From: Linnemannia schmuckeri
Taxonomy: Eukaryota > Mortierellomycota > Mortierellomycetes > Mortierellales > Mortierellaceae
Length of the DNA: 64,000 nucleotides
Assembly (NCBI GenBank): GCA_029449235.1
Contig: JANATG010000002.1
Span: 2,542,001 to 2,606,000 of the forward strand
Reading direction: 5' to 3'
Positions within the stretch are counted from its first letter, which is position 1; each line of letters opens with the position of its first letter. A program made the translations under genes and the position numbers. Below the pieces are notes generated by a model. The model was not told where the DNA came from, made no database searches, and saw only the letters and a list, made by a program, of their open reading frames with translations. This document shows, in pieces, positions 32,501-44,060 of this stretch.

Positions 32501-34167
32501 AAAATTACCTGAAGCTCCTCGGCATCCATGTAAACATCAGAGCCCTCGGCGTTGTACTGCTTGGCGTTCTCAAACATTTGTTCAAAGTCGTCCTCGAAAC
32601 TTTCCAGGGTGGTGTATGCTCGGCTAATGATTTTTCTCTTGATTCCATCCAACGCAATAGGTCGAGTGATCTGTAAATGAAGAAAAAAACGAAAAAAAAA
32701 TGAAGAAGGACGTTTTAACATCAAGTCAAGACAATCGACAGAGACAATTCCTTGTTAGAGTAAGCATTCGAAGCCGTAAGAGATCAAAAGAAAAAGAGCT
32801 CTTCGGCCCTTACCTCCTCGTAGTAATCCGGATACTCATCCTGACTGGGCAACTCGAGGAAGAGTTCAGAGACCAGACGGCCACTAAAGGTAAGATATAA
32901 CAAAGGAGGGGAAACGATAACAGTACGTCAGTCAATTGAACAGAAAATCGATTACTCTCAATGGTACACAGTCATAGATATAGGGGGTGAAATGAGGAGC
33001 GAGGGAGGAGGGCAAGGAAAGGGAGGTAGCTTCAGACAATGTTTACCTTGCGTCCTTGTGGTTCTTGATCACGCTTAATACACGGTGGCAGAACTCAGTC
33101 GAAAACTAGTTGGTGTGGAGTGACAGATATATTACCACATATAGTTAGGATCCTGTTACAATTGTCCAAGAAAGGGTCAATTGCGGCGTGTGATTCCAGA
33201 GGTGGTGTTCGCGCTTACTTGAATCTGCTCCTCCTGTTGACCGTCATCCAAAAGCACTTGCATTGCTGCCTCGATGTGACTCTACAACAAGGAGGCAGAG
33301 AGGAATAGGAGAAAGAAAAGTAAAGACGTCCAAAGGTTATTGTGTGAGAGCCAAAAAGGGAATAATGGCAGTATGGCACGCGTAGATGAGTTCATGCGCA
33401 TGATAATAACTCATTCTCTTTTCTTCTTCTTCCTCCTTTCATATAGGGGTTCGCGGGGATTCTCTGGGGCACTGCGAGGCCAAGGGGCACAAGGGGGAAG
33501 CCAAAAAGCAGTAATTTTTGTAGAGCCACGCCTTCTCTACGCCATCCAGTCGTCACCCTTCCTGCTTACCTCCAGAGTTGTGGCATCCCGGTGGATAGGA
33601 GATCCTTTGCGATTGTACTCCTTGGCGTTCGCGGTGAGTGTCCTGAGGTCTTTTGCGAATTGACTAATGTTGTCGTTGGCGTAGGCACCCTTCTCCAAAC
33701 GATCCTATAGTTGTTTGTAAAGGGATGAAATACGACATCCATGTGTAAGTTGGCTGTGTTCGTAAATTGCGAGCCATTGGGGTTATATGACTGAAATGCT
33801 CTTTTTCCTTTTGATTCGCAATACACATACGCGAATTAAGTCCAGTGCGATCGGGTTCGTTATTGTCAAATAGTAATCCGGGTATTCCTCGCGATCCGGC
33901 AGTTCCATGAACAGATCAGCTATCAGTCGTCCGCTAGAAACAATGAAGGGGAGTGCCATAAAAAAAGAGCATAGCGTGTTAGAAGATCCATACGTTGCCT
34001 TCCTCACGCCGGATTCAACAAAGTCTGGATAAGAAAAGAGTGCTGTGTACGTACCTCTTGTCCGAAAGATTTTCCAAGCGATCCAGAATCTGTGTCATGG
34101 CTTCCTTCTTTTCCGAGGAGAGACCCTCCGCAATGGAACTGCTGGTGTCAGCGGCCTTTCTCGGCAT
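29522..34167 (-). CDS. RSC1: RSC1/RSC2-like chromatin-remodelling subunit (bromo-bromo-BAH, 1093 aa)
   Basis: Nuclear subunit of a SWI/SNF-class remodeller that reads acetylated histones. Eleven predicted exons join in frame: 34055-34167, 33831-33933, 33570-33704, 33219-33281, 33047-33105, 32814-32883, 32509-32670, 32278-32395, 32090-32171, 31393-31989, 29522-31301. Bromodomain 1 (residues ~38-117, GRLIADLFMELPDREEYPDY, AKEYN) and bromodomain 2 (~139-235, GRLVSELFLELP, AKQYN) keep the acetyl-lysine-contact Asn region. A BAH domain (~271-400, TWFLRPDQIVHPY, NIYLCEQRYSES) follows. Then comes a C2H2-like finger (C..C about residues 489-500, QNHVATEH), which an intron splits, an AT-hook (KRGRPRKNP) and a ~300-residue Gln-rich region. 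Yeast Rsc1/2 have the same bromo-bromo-BAH core; the Gln-rich tail is extra. The symbol marks family membership, since RSC1 and RSC2 cannot be told apart here. Confidence 0.88.
30207..30690 (-). repeat. CAG/CAA repeat region encoding polyglutamine
   Basis: On the coding (minus) strand this is a mix of CAG and CAA codons interrupted by Leu, Ala and Met (AQQQQLAQQQQLAQ pattern), inside the last exon of the RSC-like gene. A 'LAQQQQ' pentamer/hexamer unit is repeated many times. Mixed codons suggest an old tract kept by selection rather than a pure microsatellite. Confidence 0.9.
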
Positions 34168-35741
34168 GCTTCAGGGTGGTGGGGTGTGGTGATGAGAAAT
34201 GGTTATTGCAAAGTGGATGCTGCCTCTGAATCGGGAAGAATAAAGTCAAAGTATAATCCTAGTATGTTGACAAGGCACAAAGGGGGACAATAACGTTGAG
34301 TTAGTAATTTTTCAAACCAGACCCCTTTTGAAGATGATGATCGCGCTGTTGGCCGAGGATGGAACGCGTTCTCCAAGGGTACCCGAGGAAGAGGAGAGGA
34401 GAACGTGACAAGAAAGCGAAAGGTGATCTGCATCCGCCTTCTTCCTTTTTACTTTAAGTCTGTGTGAATCGCGCTTTGACGAGTGATCTATTTTATTATC
34501 ATAACCTTGGGCTTGGATACACAAGCGCCCTGAACACACAGTGATAAAAAAAAAGATATAATTCAAAAAAAAGGCGGCAAATAAGGGTTGGGTTGGCTCT
34601 TACAGGTTCCCGTTAAACGATAAAAAAAGAAACGCGGAGTAAGAGGTTCCAAACCAAGAGCCAATGAAGGTGTGTGTGTCCGAATGAGTAGATGTGAAGG
34701 GTACTTGGTAAGAAGGCGGAGGTAAACGTGAGAGAGAGATGGGGGGAGAGGGATAGAAGGGGAAAGATGAGGATGCTGGATGATGCTTGAGGGAATTGAG
34801 CGTGTGTAGGGAATAAGTGGACTGTAAGACGGACAGAGAGGTCGAGTGGGAGAGGAGGGGAGAGGGTGTCTGTCTGCTGCAGGTCAGTTCCAAGTGTCAG
34901 GCCGGTCGATCCAAGAAAATGTTGATGTCACTGGATAATTAATCTATCGTATCTACTTCATTGATGGCATTCCTGATCCTTAATTACGCCACCAAAATCA
35001 CTTTCATGTCAAAATCTACCCTCCTTTCGTTCCTGCTGCATTTATTTGTATCTTGGAAGATGAGGTTGACCGTGTTCGTGCTTGTTCGTCCTTCTCCTTA
35101 TTTAATGCAATTGCTTTGACTAGAGTTGCCCATTCGAAATGCAAGAGGAGTGAGTGAAAGTGTAAGTGCTGTCCGGGTTTTTAGTTCCTTCTGCGATCAC
35201 CTTCCTATCAGAGGCTACCAAGATAGGTGAAAGATGAAATCAAGATCAGAGTCGAGAGAGGTATGGTGCCCGGAAGAGGATTGACCTTTTTGTTGAACGT
35301 CAATCTTTGCATAAAAAAGGGATCCGTGTGTGTGTGTGCCGAGCCTCATGGGCTATGGCTCACCTTCTTATTTTCCACTGACGCAATGCTTCCTCTTCCA
35401 TTTCTCCTTGGCCCTCCCTTCTTCCTTCTCCTTCCTCCTTATTCTTTCTTCTCTCTCACGTTAGATGACAAAAGGCCCTGACAACGTGGGCCAGTTAAAT
35501 AGCAACAATGTGGGCTTGGGTACATTGTAATACTGATACTATATACGCTGGTGCATTGCGGTCTGTCCTTCACAAAAGAAAACAGTGAAAATACGTAAGT
35601 AAGGTTAGTGCAGCTTATTCCCCACAGAAGAGCGACAATGTTGGTGGCGACACTTGATACGCGCAAGGTAGAACTTTCGATCGCATGTTGAAGGCATTCT
35701 CAAATTACACCCTCTCAACATTTTATTTAGTTAAGTCGATG
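34168..35741. other. Intergenic: promoter of the RSC-like gene and 3' flank of importin-9
   Basis: About 1.57 kb. Purine- and pyrimidine-rich tracts (34690-34870, 35400-35460), and no coding region with recognisable content. Confidence 0.45.
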
Positions 35742-38700
35742 TTAGTTCTCGAGGAGGCCAGAGAGCGTCTGCTTTTCAGTATCATTGAGCTCATTGATAC
35801 ACTGCACAAGACCAGGGGAATGAAGCTGGCTACGGAAGAAGTCAACTAGAAACTTCTTCATGTTGGTCTGGTACACCGGGTCAGCAAGGACATCCGGGTC
35901 AACTTCTTCCAGCTCGTCGCCATCCTCAGTTCCATCATAATAGTTGTTGCTATCGTCACCCAGGACATCAGACAGAAGAATGGATTTGTCATGGTTCTTG
36001 ATTCCCTTCGAATCCTTGCGGTCCTCCGCGTCAGACTCCTCATCATCTTCGTCGTCATCTTCTTCGCTCTCGTCATCGTCGAATTCGCCCAAGTGGTTCT
36101 CTTCCTCGATCCTAGCGATCAGATCCGCGCATAAAAGCTTGATAATCTTGACTGGCGCAGATACAACCGTGTACTGGCTTGGAGCTGTGGTGTAGCAAGT
36201 AAAGGAAAGATTGTCAGCAACCAGGCCTTGGAATAAAAGGTAAATGGCCAACCGGCCGTGGTAACTATGAAAGCGTACCTTTGCGGGCTGTGGAGCGAGT
36301 CGTTCGGCGAGAACTTTCCGTGAGGATCATGTCGCCCTTGATCTGGATCGCGGCCACTCGAGGGTCGCCAGATGTAAACACCTTCGTCAAAGCAACAGCA
36401 CTAGTTCATTTAGTTGTTGTAGTGGAAGTGACAGTCATAGTGAGCGACAAGGGAGAAAGAAAAATGTACAGACGAGCACGCTGCGAACATGCCAGTTACG
36501 ACGCGTTAGACATACCTCACTTTCTGGTGATAGAGACCTTGGAAGTCGGCATGGTTGAGGAGCCAGGCAGTCAAGACAATCTGCAAGCCGTTTTTACCAC
36601 GGACATCGACCGTGTCCAAAAAGTTGACGACTATTTCATGCTGGTTGAGGCACAGTTGGGCGAACACCATGACGAGTGGCTGTTGTGGTGAAGCACATTT
36701 CAAAAGGAGCATGTACACGAGTCAGCATTTTCGGTATACCCAGTTAACAATTGCCCCAAAAATTCCAAAACTAGTTTGAAAGGGCATTTTCGTTACCTGG
36801 ATGAAGGAGGGTAGTTTTGCGTCTGCGAGGCGAATGGTGACGGCCCTCAAGAGATCTGGGAGGATGGGCGTCACTAAGTTTCCACCTTTCATGATCAACT
36901 TGGAGACAAGATCCCCTACAAACAACGCTGCCGATTCTGTCTGAGATGGGTCCAACAATTTGGCAATTAGCTGAATCAAGAGATCCAGGCCAGACTTGCC
37001 CGATGCTGCGTCACGCCTTGATGGATCGGAAAAGTCAGTAAGGGTTAGGTCCAAAAAAGGAATTCTCCCAGTGGATTATATAAGAGAGCAGAAATTAGTG
37101 CTTACCACTCAGCGACTTGGCGAACATCCTTTTGAATTAGAATCTTGAGGCATTCTTGTCCATTCTAAAATACAATGAGCATGCGTTAGGTCCGTGATAT
37201 CAACTAATAATCAAGATGCACAAACACGCATATAACGAAACACGTCATATACCTGCAGAACATCTCTGTCGTCAATGGTAAGAAGTACGGCCATCAATCT
37301 TAGAAAGAACTGAGCAACATAGCCGGTAGGCAACGGAGATGGTCCTCCTCGAATCAATGAACGCAGAAGCTGAACAGCAGCTGATACAGCAGCTCTGTCT
37401 GTGTTCTCAGGAGTTATGGCACCGCAAAGCACAGGTATCGCGCGGGTGTTGAGCATAGGGTTCATATATGGATTAGCAGCAAGGGTATCGAAGAAGTCCA
37501 TTGTCTCCCCGGACATGCAGGTTTCAGCATGATATCTTGCCCAAGACTCTAGGGCAATTGGACCAAGGATAGACTCGAATTCAGCTGCAACTTGATCATC
37601 GATCTACGTAGCAGTAAGCTTACCGAAGTTAGTATTCTACAAGAGCAGCGTGCAGGCAGAACTACGAAACACACAGTCTATTTGAACTGTTACCTTTGCA
37701 GTGGTTGTGAGTGTGCGGAAGATCAGGATGAGCGTTTCCTCCGACGTGATTTGAACAAGTGGAGCGACACCTTGAATGATGGATCGCTGGTATGGCGCAA
37801 TGTACTGTTTGTCCAGGTGACGGTTAAAGTTGTTGAGGGCCTTCAGAGCAGACACCTTGACGACCGCAGAGGGTGCCTTCAAAATGCCTTCAACTGCCGC
37901 GGAAACGTACTGGGCGGCCAGATTCGATGGCAATATTGGCGCAAACTGAGATGCAAATACAAAAGAGCGACCTTGCAAGAAAGGAAGGCTGTGCTCTGAT
38001 AGGTTGGCAAGAACAAGGTGGTCAAAGAGAGCTCCGACGTCGATGGGTGATGGTGCTCCGCGCTTTATGCTCTCGCACAGGTAAGTCGCCATGAGGCCAA
38101 CTGCCAGAAGACTCGACTCTTGCGCTTTCCACCAATAATTTTTCGCAGCAGTCTTGTCTGCCATAGAAGTAGTAATATCCCGGTGAATGCTCTGATTCAG
38201 GGCGAAAAGAGTCTGGGTTTCATAATGTTCCACCAGGGTTGCAAGGACATCCTGCGCCGCATAGCGGACATGATGTGTGAACGAGTCTGCATCCTCGTCC
38301 GCAATGAACTGGTTGGGGTCGGCATTCCAAGTCTCTGCCTGATCGTCCGTCATCTGCATGTAGCTCAGTGTGTTCCAGACCAGGTCTCCGAGGATCCCAG
38401 GGTGATCATCGTTGCCTGTAAAGACCGATTGAGTCAGCTTTCGTCTCCGGCATGCGATCTGAATGAACTCAAACTGCACAATGAGCAGTGACTCGAATCC
38501 AATGTTGTCTCCGTCCGAATCCTGAAAGCTGAATCCCGAGATATCGTCATTAGCCGCAATGTTCTCTGAAATGTATTTTGGGCGCAAGTAAACGATTTCC
38601 TGCCAGACGGTTGACAGAACCGGAAGAATGTAGGACGATGTGAGCTTTGGAAAGCCCTGGATCGACAGGTTGATGCACTAATAGGTGTATTATACAGATG

Positions 38701-40069
38701 TGTTAGATCGGCACTCAATTATGGAGTTGCAATGCAATGTGACACATAGAGCGAGGTAAATGATGGGTACCTTGATAATGTCGACTTTGAGACCCCATTC
38801 TGCAACTTCAATCTCCGGATCGTCTGTCGTACGCTTGTTCAGGATGGTGATGAAGGCATCGTTCCATTGACTAAAGATCGGACTGAGATATTCTTTGACG
38901 GCCTCTGGGTGTTCCTCTTTCATCATATAGAGCATATCGACTGCACTCCTAAAGATGGAAACACATCGTGAGCGTGTTGCATGAGAGTATGTCTATTTTC
39001 ATGTTAAAAGCGCCAGTGTCAGTTGTCGGGTTCCTTGAGCATGTTTGTACTGCCTTTTTAGGCACTGTTGGACAAGTGATAAAGCATGTAATGGCGACCT
39101 GCCTGCTCTGACACGAGGATTCGAAGGAGTTCAGGGAAGAGGACAGGAACAATCCTAGGCAACTGAACATGGGTGATGTCTTTGCTCACAAACTCTATTG
39201 TGAAGTCGTATATAATGAGGGTCAGAGCGAATCGTTTGGTGTCGGATCAAGAGAGAGAAGTCCAATGGGAGCCAACTTGAAAACTCACCAGCCAAAACTC
39301 GCATTGAGCCGTGAACCTCATCGGCAGAGCCCGTCTTGAGATGGCCTAGCAAGACGTCAAAGAGCTCTGGCCAAGAGTCTGGCCAGTCCAAGTGAGCTAT
39401 TTTTGATACTACAAACGCCTGTGGCAAAAAGTGAGAATATGTCGTGGTGGTATCAATCGCGTCTTTGGATGAACATAGCATGTTAATATTCCTCTTACAC
39501 ACGAGGCTCTGATCCTGTTTGCAGGGTCAGAGAGGCCAGTCAAAATCTGTACCCGAACTACGGTCTTGATCTGGGAAGGAGTAGGAAGGGACAAATTTTA
39601 ATAGGCTGTGTCAGGGTTTCAATTTTTGGTGGCAAAACAATTCCCTCCTAATCAGGGGGGAAGAACGAATCCACTATCAACGTCACTCTAAATCGACTCA
39701 CCTCTGGGGAAGGCTCTGGACCCCGGAACTTCGGACTCTTGGGCGACCATTGCTGGTCAATGTAGCTCTTGAGCAAGACAACAGCAGAGTGGCGCTGTGA
39801 GATGTTGCATTCGCGTGCCAGCGCCAGCTTACATAAACTCAGTGAGTACTCTATTAGCCGGTGTTGAAGGGTTGCAAAAAATGATATTGATGGTAAGTAT
39901 GGATTGTTCTCAAAGTTGTCGTGTATATCGTTCGTAACACTAACAGACACATAGAGAAGTCGGCACCTGGCATGGACTGGAGTTCTTTGAGTCTGAGCTC
40001 TGCAGCCATTCTGGCATTCGGGTCCGCGGACAGAGTGTCTGTTAGGGTTTGGAACACTGCCTGGTCCAT
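35742..40069 (-). CDS. KAP114: Importin-9/Kap114-type karyopherin beta (about 1018 aa)
   Basis: A HEAT-repeat nuclear import receptor; family members carry histones H2A-H2B and TBP into the nucleus and bind RanGTP. Thirteen predicted exons: 39967-40069, 39702-39850, 39499-39570, 39289-39418, 39113-39194, 38771-38948, 37694-38677, 37253-37603, 37106-37164, 36797-37016, 36516-36679, 36279-36400, 35742-36184. Diagnostic blocks are AHLDWPDSWPELFDVLL (N-terminal HEATs), WNADPNQFIADEDADSF with YAAQDVL (central), KLLDPSQTESAALFVGDLV and the acidic loop EFDDDESEEDDDEDDEESDA near residues 905-925, then DPDVLADPVYQ and the C-terminal LNDTEKQTL. All match importin-9 order and length. The fifth exon's donor (CGT|GTCAGA at 39112) is non-standard and is chosen only to keep the frame; the rest are canonical. 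ATG 40069 starts MDQAVFQTLTDTLS. Divergent from the ProRS gene, 469 bp apart. Confidence 0.9.
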
Positions 40070-40538
40070 TACTACTGTTGATTAACAGAAACAGGAAGAT
40101 GAATCAGTCGACGAGAGAGGGAGCAATCAGTCCGTGAGGGGGAAGGGGGAGTGATGCCAATGAGGGAACGTAGCGAAGGTCGGTGGCGTAAAAGCGTGAA
40201 AGAGAGGAATCGTCGGATTAACGATGACGGCGGTCAAGAAAGTGAGCTCTTTTTTCCTTTCTTCCCCTGACTGACATAAAAACGCGCTTGTCTGCCCCTG
40301 GTCAAGCACACCCTCCCAGTCTCACAATTCCTTACATCAGGATCATGCGCCTTCCTGATTGGGCAAAGTGCCTTTTTCTCTACAACCTAAGCCACTTATA
40401 CTTGTGCCCGTTACGGGTCGAATGAAAAAAGGATAAAAAAGGGCCTTTCAAGGGATACTCTTCCTTTCCTCCGCACTTCCGGAATCAATCAGCGTTTCTA
40501 CATTCATTTATATAGCGCACATTCGGTTCAGAACAGAC
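40070..40538. promoter_or_regulatory. Divergent intergenic region, importin-9 / ProRS
   Basis: 469 bp between two oppositely oriented start codons, so it probably contains both promoters. TC-rich tracts and a TATATAGC near 40510-40518, 25-30 bp before the ProRS ATG, are visible; that distance is short for a TATA box, so I do not assign one. Confidence 0.5.
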
Positions 40539-42794
40539 ATGTTCATGCAGACTGGACTCACTCTCAAGGCACTTTACACAAGCAGCGCCGGCATAGGAGC
40601 CTCCGTGAGATATGCCTCAACAGTATGTTTCGTGACAAGAATCGCGGGGCGTAATTATTTTGATCCAAGGACGATCAGTTATTCACGCGCTATCATGCTC
40701 CTTCATATCAATGGCCTTGCTAGTTTCGGCATCGCATCTCAAAGACCTTGGTCCCCACGTCGAAGCAAAAGTTTGTTCATGTAGCAGGTCAGGAGATGGT
40801 CCCCAGCCAGCAGCTTTTGCTCCGTTCCGGAATGATGCGCCAGGTACGTACTTTTATTGCCCCCTCTGTTCCGCATGATGTGATTATCAATAGAGGTAAG
40901 TAGACAAGGTAACTTAGCGTTCTTATTTTGTTACAATATTAGTCGTCTTCAGGAATCTACTCTATTTTACCCTACGGCCAAAGAATTCTCACCAAGATTG
41001 AGGCTATTATCGACGACGAGCTGGAGAACATTGGATGCCAAAAGCTGTCGCTTCCTAACATGCAGACATCCGACAACTGGAAAAAGACAGGGCGCTGGCA
41101 GAGTGCAGGACAGGAAATGTTCAAGCTCAAGGACCGCAAGGGATCTGACTTCTTGCTGGCACCCACTCACGAGGAGGAGGTGACAAGTCTGATTGCAAAG
41201 GAAGTCCAGAGTTATCGTCAGCTTCCTATCCGTGTCTACCAGGTCGGACGAAAGTTTCGTGATGAGTTGAGAGCCAGGAGTGGATTGTTGCGCGGAAAGG
41301 AGTTTGTGATGAAGGATTTGTATACCTTCGATGTTACTGAGCAGGAAGCATACAGGACGTATGATGAGGTTGTGCTTGCTTACAGGAGGATCATGAAGCG
41401 GCTGGGTGTACCATATGCTGTGGTAAGGCACTCATTGGCGGATGGTTCTAATATTGATTGTGCTCAACATCTGCATGACTGCTTGTTAACGATGCGTTCC
41501 TTTTTTCCTTTTCAGGCGGAAGCAGATACAGGAAACATTGGAGGCTCGCATTCACACGAATTCCATATCCTCTCCAAAGGTAACGCCTACGGAATAACTT
41601 TAACCCTCTCCTTCAGGCACACTTTTAAAAGCATGAATTCTCACCCGAATATTTCTCACCTATTATTTAGTGGGAGAAGATTCGTTGTTGTCATGTGGAT
41701 CATGCGGATACACGTCGAACGAGGAGCGCGCCATCGGAATCATACCCACAACACCAGCCAAGGCGGCAAAAAAGTTTCGCAATTCAGAGGAGGTCCCCAA
41801 GTGGATCGAATCGCTAGATGTCGTCCCTCGATCCGCTGTTCGCGTCAACCCCAAGTTCAAATTTGGCGCCATGAAGGTTCCTGCGACAGATGGAACTCAG
41901 AACGAGAGCTGCACTTTGGTTGCTGTGGCAACGTCGGGTGACCGTGATGTGAACGAGGTCAAGGTGTCGAAGGCGTTCGGCAACGTTGAGCTTGCAGGAT
42001 CAATTCAGGATATTCGGAGCTTGTTGGGGGATACTAAGGTGACCGACCTTATGCTCTGCGTGGATCAATCACTGTACCCAGGACAAGAACCTCCTCGACC
42101 AAAGGATGTTGCAGTCGGGGGGTCATCACTGCCCGAAGGATTGTCATCGTTGATCGGCCCTAGCAACTGGAAGAAATCACTGAAGGTTGTCTATGGGGAT
42201 TATCACAACTGCAAACCTGGCGATGGATGTCCTCACTGCCAAAAAAGCAAAGGAGTGATCGAGCCCATGGAAGTCACCAGAGCCATCGAGGTTGGACACA
42301 CGTTCATGTTAGGCACAAAGTACTCTGTGCCATTAAACGCGACGTTTGTTGCCGAGAATGGTCAAGAAGAGGTGCCTATTCAGATGGGATGCTACGGACT
42401 CGGTGTCACCCGTTTGTTGGCTTCCATCGTCGAGGCCTCGCACGACCACAAGGGAATCGTCTGGCCAGAGTCGGTTGCACCCTATCGTGTGGTGATTGTG
42501 ACCTCGGAGGATGAAGGATGTGTGGAGGCAGCCGAGAATGTGTATGATGTCGTCCAGGAAGCGTTGAATGCCAAGACGGATGTGATTCTGGACGATCGGA
42601 CAGAGACGACGCTTGGGTTCAAGATGAAAGATGCCGAGCTGATTGGATACCCATGGATGGTTGTTGTTGGAAAAGGTTTTTTAAGGACAGGCAACATTGA
42701 GGTACAGCACCGCAGGTCTGGCGAGAAGTGGTCGCTGGAGTGGCCCCAGATTGAAAGGTTCTTCCAGGAGCGCCGCCTCCTAGGCCAGGAATAA
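40539..42794 (+). CDS. PARS2: Bacterial-type prolyl-tRNA synthetase, probably mitochondrial (623 aa)
   Basis: Charges tRNA(Pro) with proline. Five predicted exons: 40539-40622, 40724-40843, 40943-41422, 41516-41579, 41671-42794. The N-terminus (MFMQTGLTLKALYTSSAG, Arg/Ser/Ala-rich) looks like a mitochondrial presequence. Class II motifs are VAGQEMVPSQQ with LRSGMM (motif 1 side), FRDELRARSGLLRGKEFVMK (motif 2, residues ~170) and MGCYGLGVTRLLASI (motif 3, ~490). Between motifs 2 and 3 lies an insertion of about 200 residues with GDRDVNEVKVSK, matching the bacterial INS (editing) domain, whose lysine in 'NEVK' deacylates Ala-tRNA(Pro) in E. coli. Two Cys pairs (CGSCGY and CPHCQ) flank it. A C-terminal anticodon-binding domain (YRVVIVTS, GYPWMVVVG) completes it. 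Total length fits the 570-residue bacterial enzyme plus presequence. The symbol is by family; human PARS2 lacks the INS. Confidence 0.9.
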
Positions 42795-42821
42795 AGTCTG
42801 CCTTTGTTATGTTGTACTTGG

Positions 42822-42852
<31 letters not shown>

Positions 42853-44060
42853 GATCGCATGGGCAAGGGTCGGTGTCATGGTGAGAGACCTTGCTTCCAC
42901 TGCAAGGGGCAAAACGATGGTCAAGGCAGTTTAGTTAGTGCAACCAGAGCTATGCCATTTTTTAGGTGTAGAGTGAGTGACAAGAAAAAGAAGGCAAACA
43001 CAGCCACTGCGTCTTCCATGCTTGTTGGCTGTTCATGTTTGTTGTGTTCTTGTCGTTGTTGTTATTGCTGTTGGCTCTTCAATTGTTGACAACAAAGAGG
43101 AGCAACAACAACTTCAGATGCTAAAGAAGACAAAAACAAGGTTCGAGTGAGGCTGAGGGGCGGGACTGAGGCGATGCATCGCTTTTTTTATTTTTATTTT
43201 TTTTTTTTTTTTGGAGGTTATTTTTGCAGTGCCCTTCTTTCTCTAACTTTCTGTAGGGTCCAGTCCCTGGTCTATGAAGTTGGCCTGCCTGTTTGTCTTG
43301 TCAAACAACCAATTGACTCCAAAGTCAATACAAGGCTTACAACATTTATTGTTTGGATCCCGCCCTCGTTCAACCAAACAACCAACCACCCCTAGCTCAC
43401 TCGCGCAGAGTCAATGGAGGAGGAAGAAAAGAAGAAAGTGTCGCTTTTCCTGCTAGCCCTGTGCCATCCTTGTCGCGCGTCCTTATCTCTCTCCTTCTCG
43501 CCCCACGCAGCCAAATGGTGCTTGCAAGGCAGGAAAAAGGGTGAAAGACAAGAAGAAACACACAAAAGGGCGACAAAACCATATATTAGAGTCTGTTTGT
43601 GCCCCCTGTCGCTGTCGAGCTTGACGGCTCTATTTTTGCTTCTCTCCCGCTCACCCCCTCTCTCTCATACACACAGACTTATTCCCTGCTTTTCTATCCT
43701 CTTTTTCTGTTTCTTTTTTTTCCTTTTCTTCCCTTTCACTCCTTCCTTCCTTCCCTCTTTACTATCAAACCCGACGCTCCTCTTCTTTTTATTTTCCTTC
43801 CACGCGTCCCTCTCTATCTTAGTTTTCATTCTTCGTTGCAGCGCTCATCGTCTCCTTCCTTTCTTTCCTCCCATTCTCATTTTTGTCTGCTTGCGTCCTT
43901 CTCACAGTGGGATTCACTTCCACACTCCTCCCTTCTCTTTCTCTTTCTCACACACTTGTACAGTACCCCTCTCCCTCTCCCTCTCTTTTTTGCTTCTATT
44001 CACTCTTTACTCAATACACATCATACATTAACACTAAAAAAAGAGATCTCTCTGACAATC
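42795..44060. other. Intergenic: ProRS 3' flank and BEACH-gene leader
   Basis: A 28-base T run lies at 42825-42852. From about 43440 to 44030 the plus strand is C/T-rich (many TTTCTT and CCCTCTC tracts), typical of long pyrimidine-rich fungal promoter/leader regions before a start codon. It ends close to ATG 44061. Open frames inside are compositional. Confidence 0.55.
42825..42852 (+). repeat. 28-base T homopolymer
   Basis: An uninterrupted T run about 30 bases after the ProRS stop codon. It may be the template of a reverse-transcribed tail or simply an unstable mononucleotide run; a length error in assembly is likely. Confidence 0.85.
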
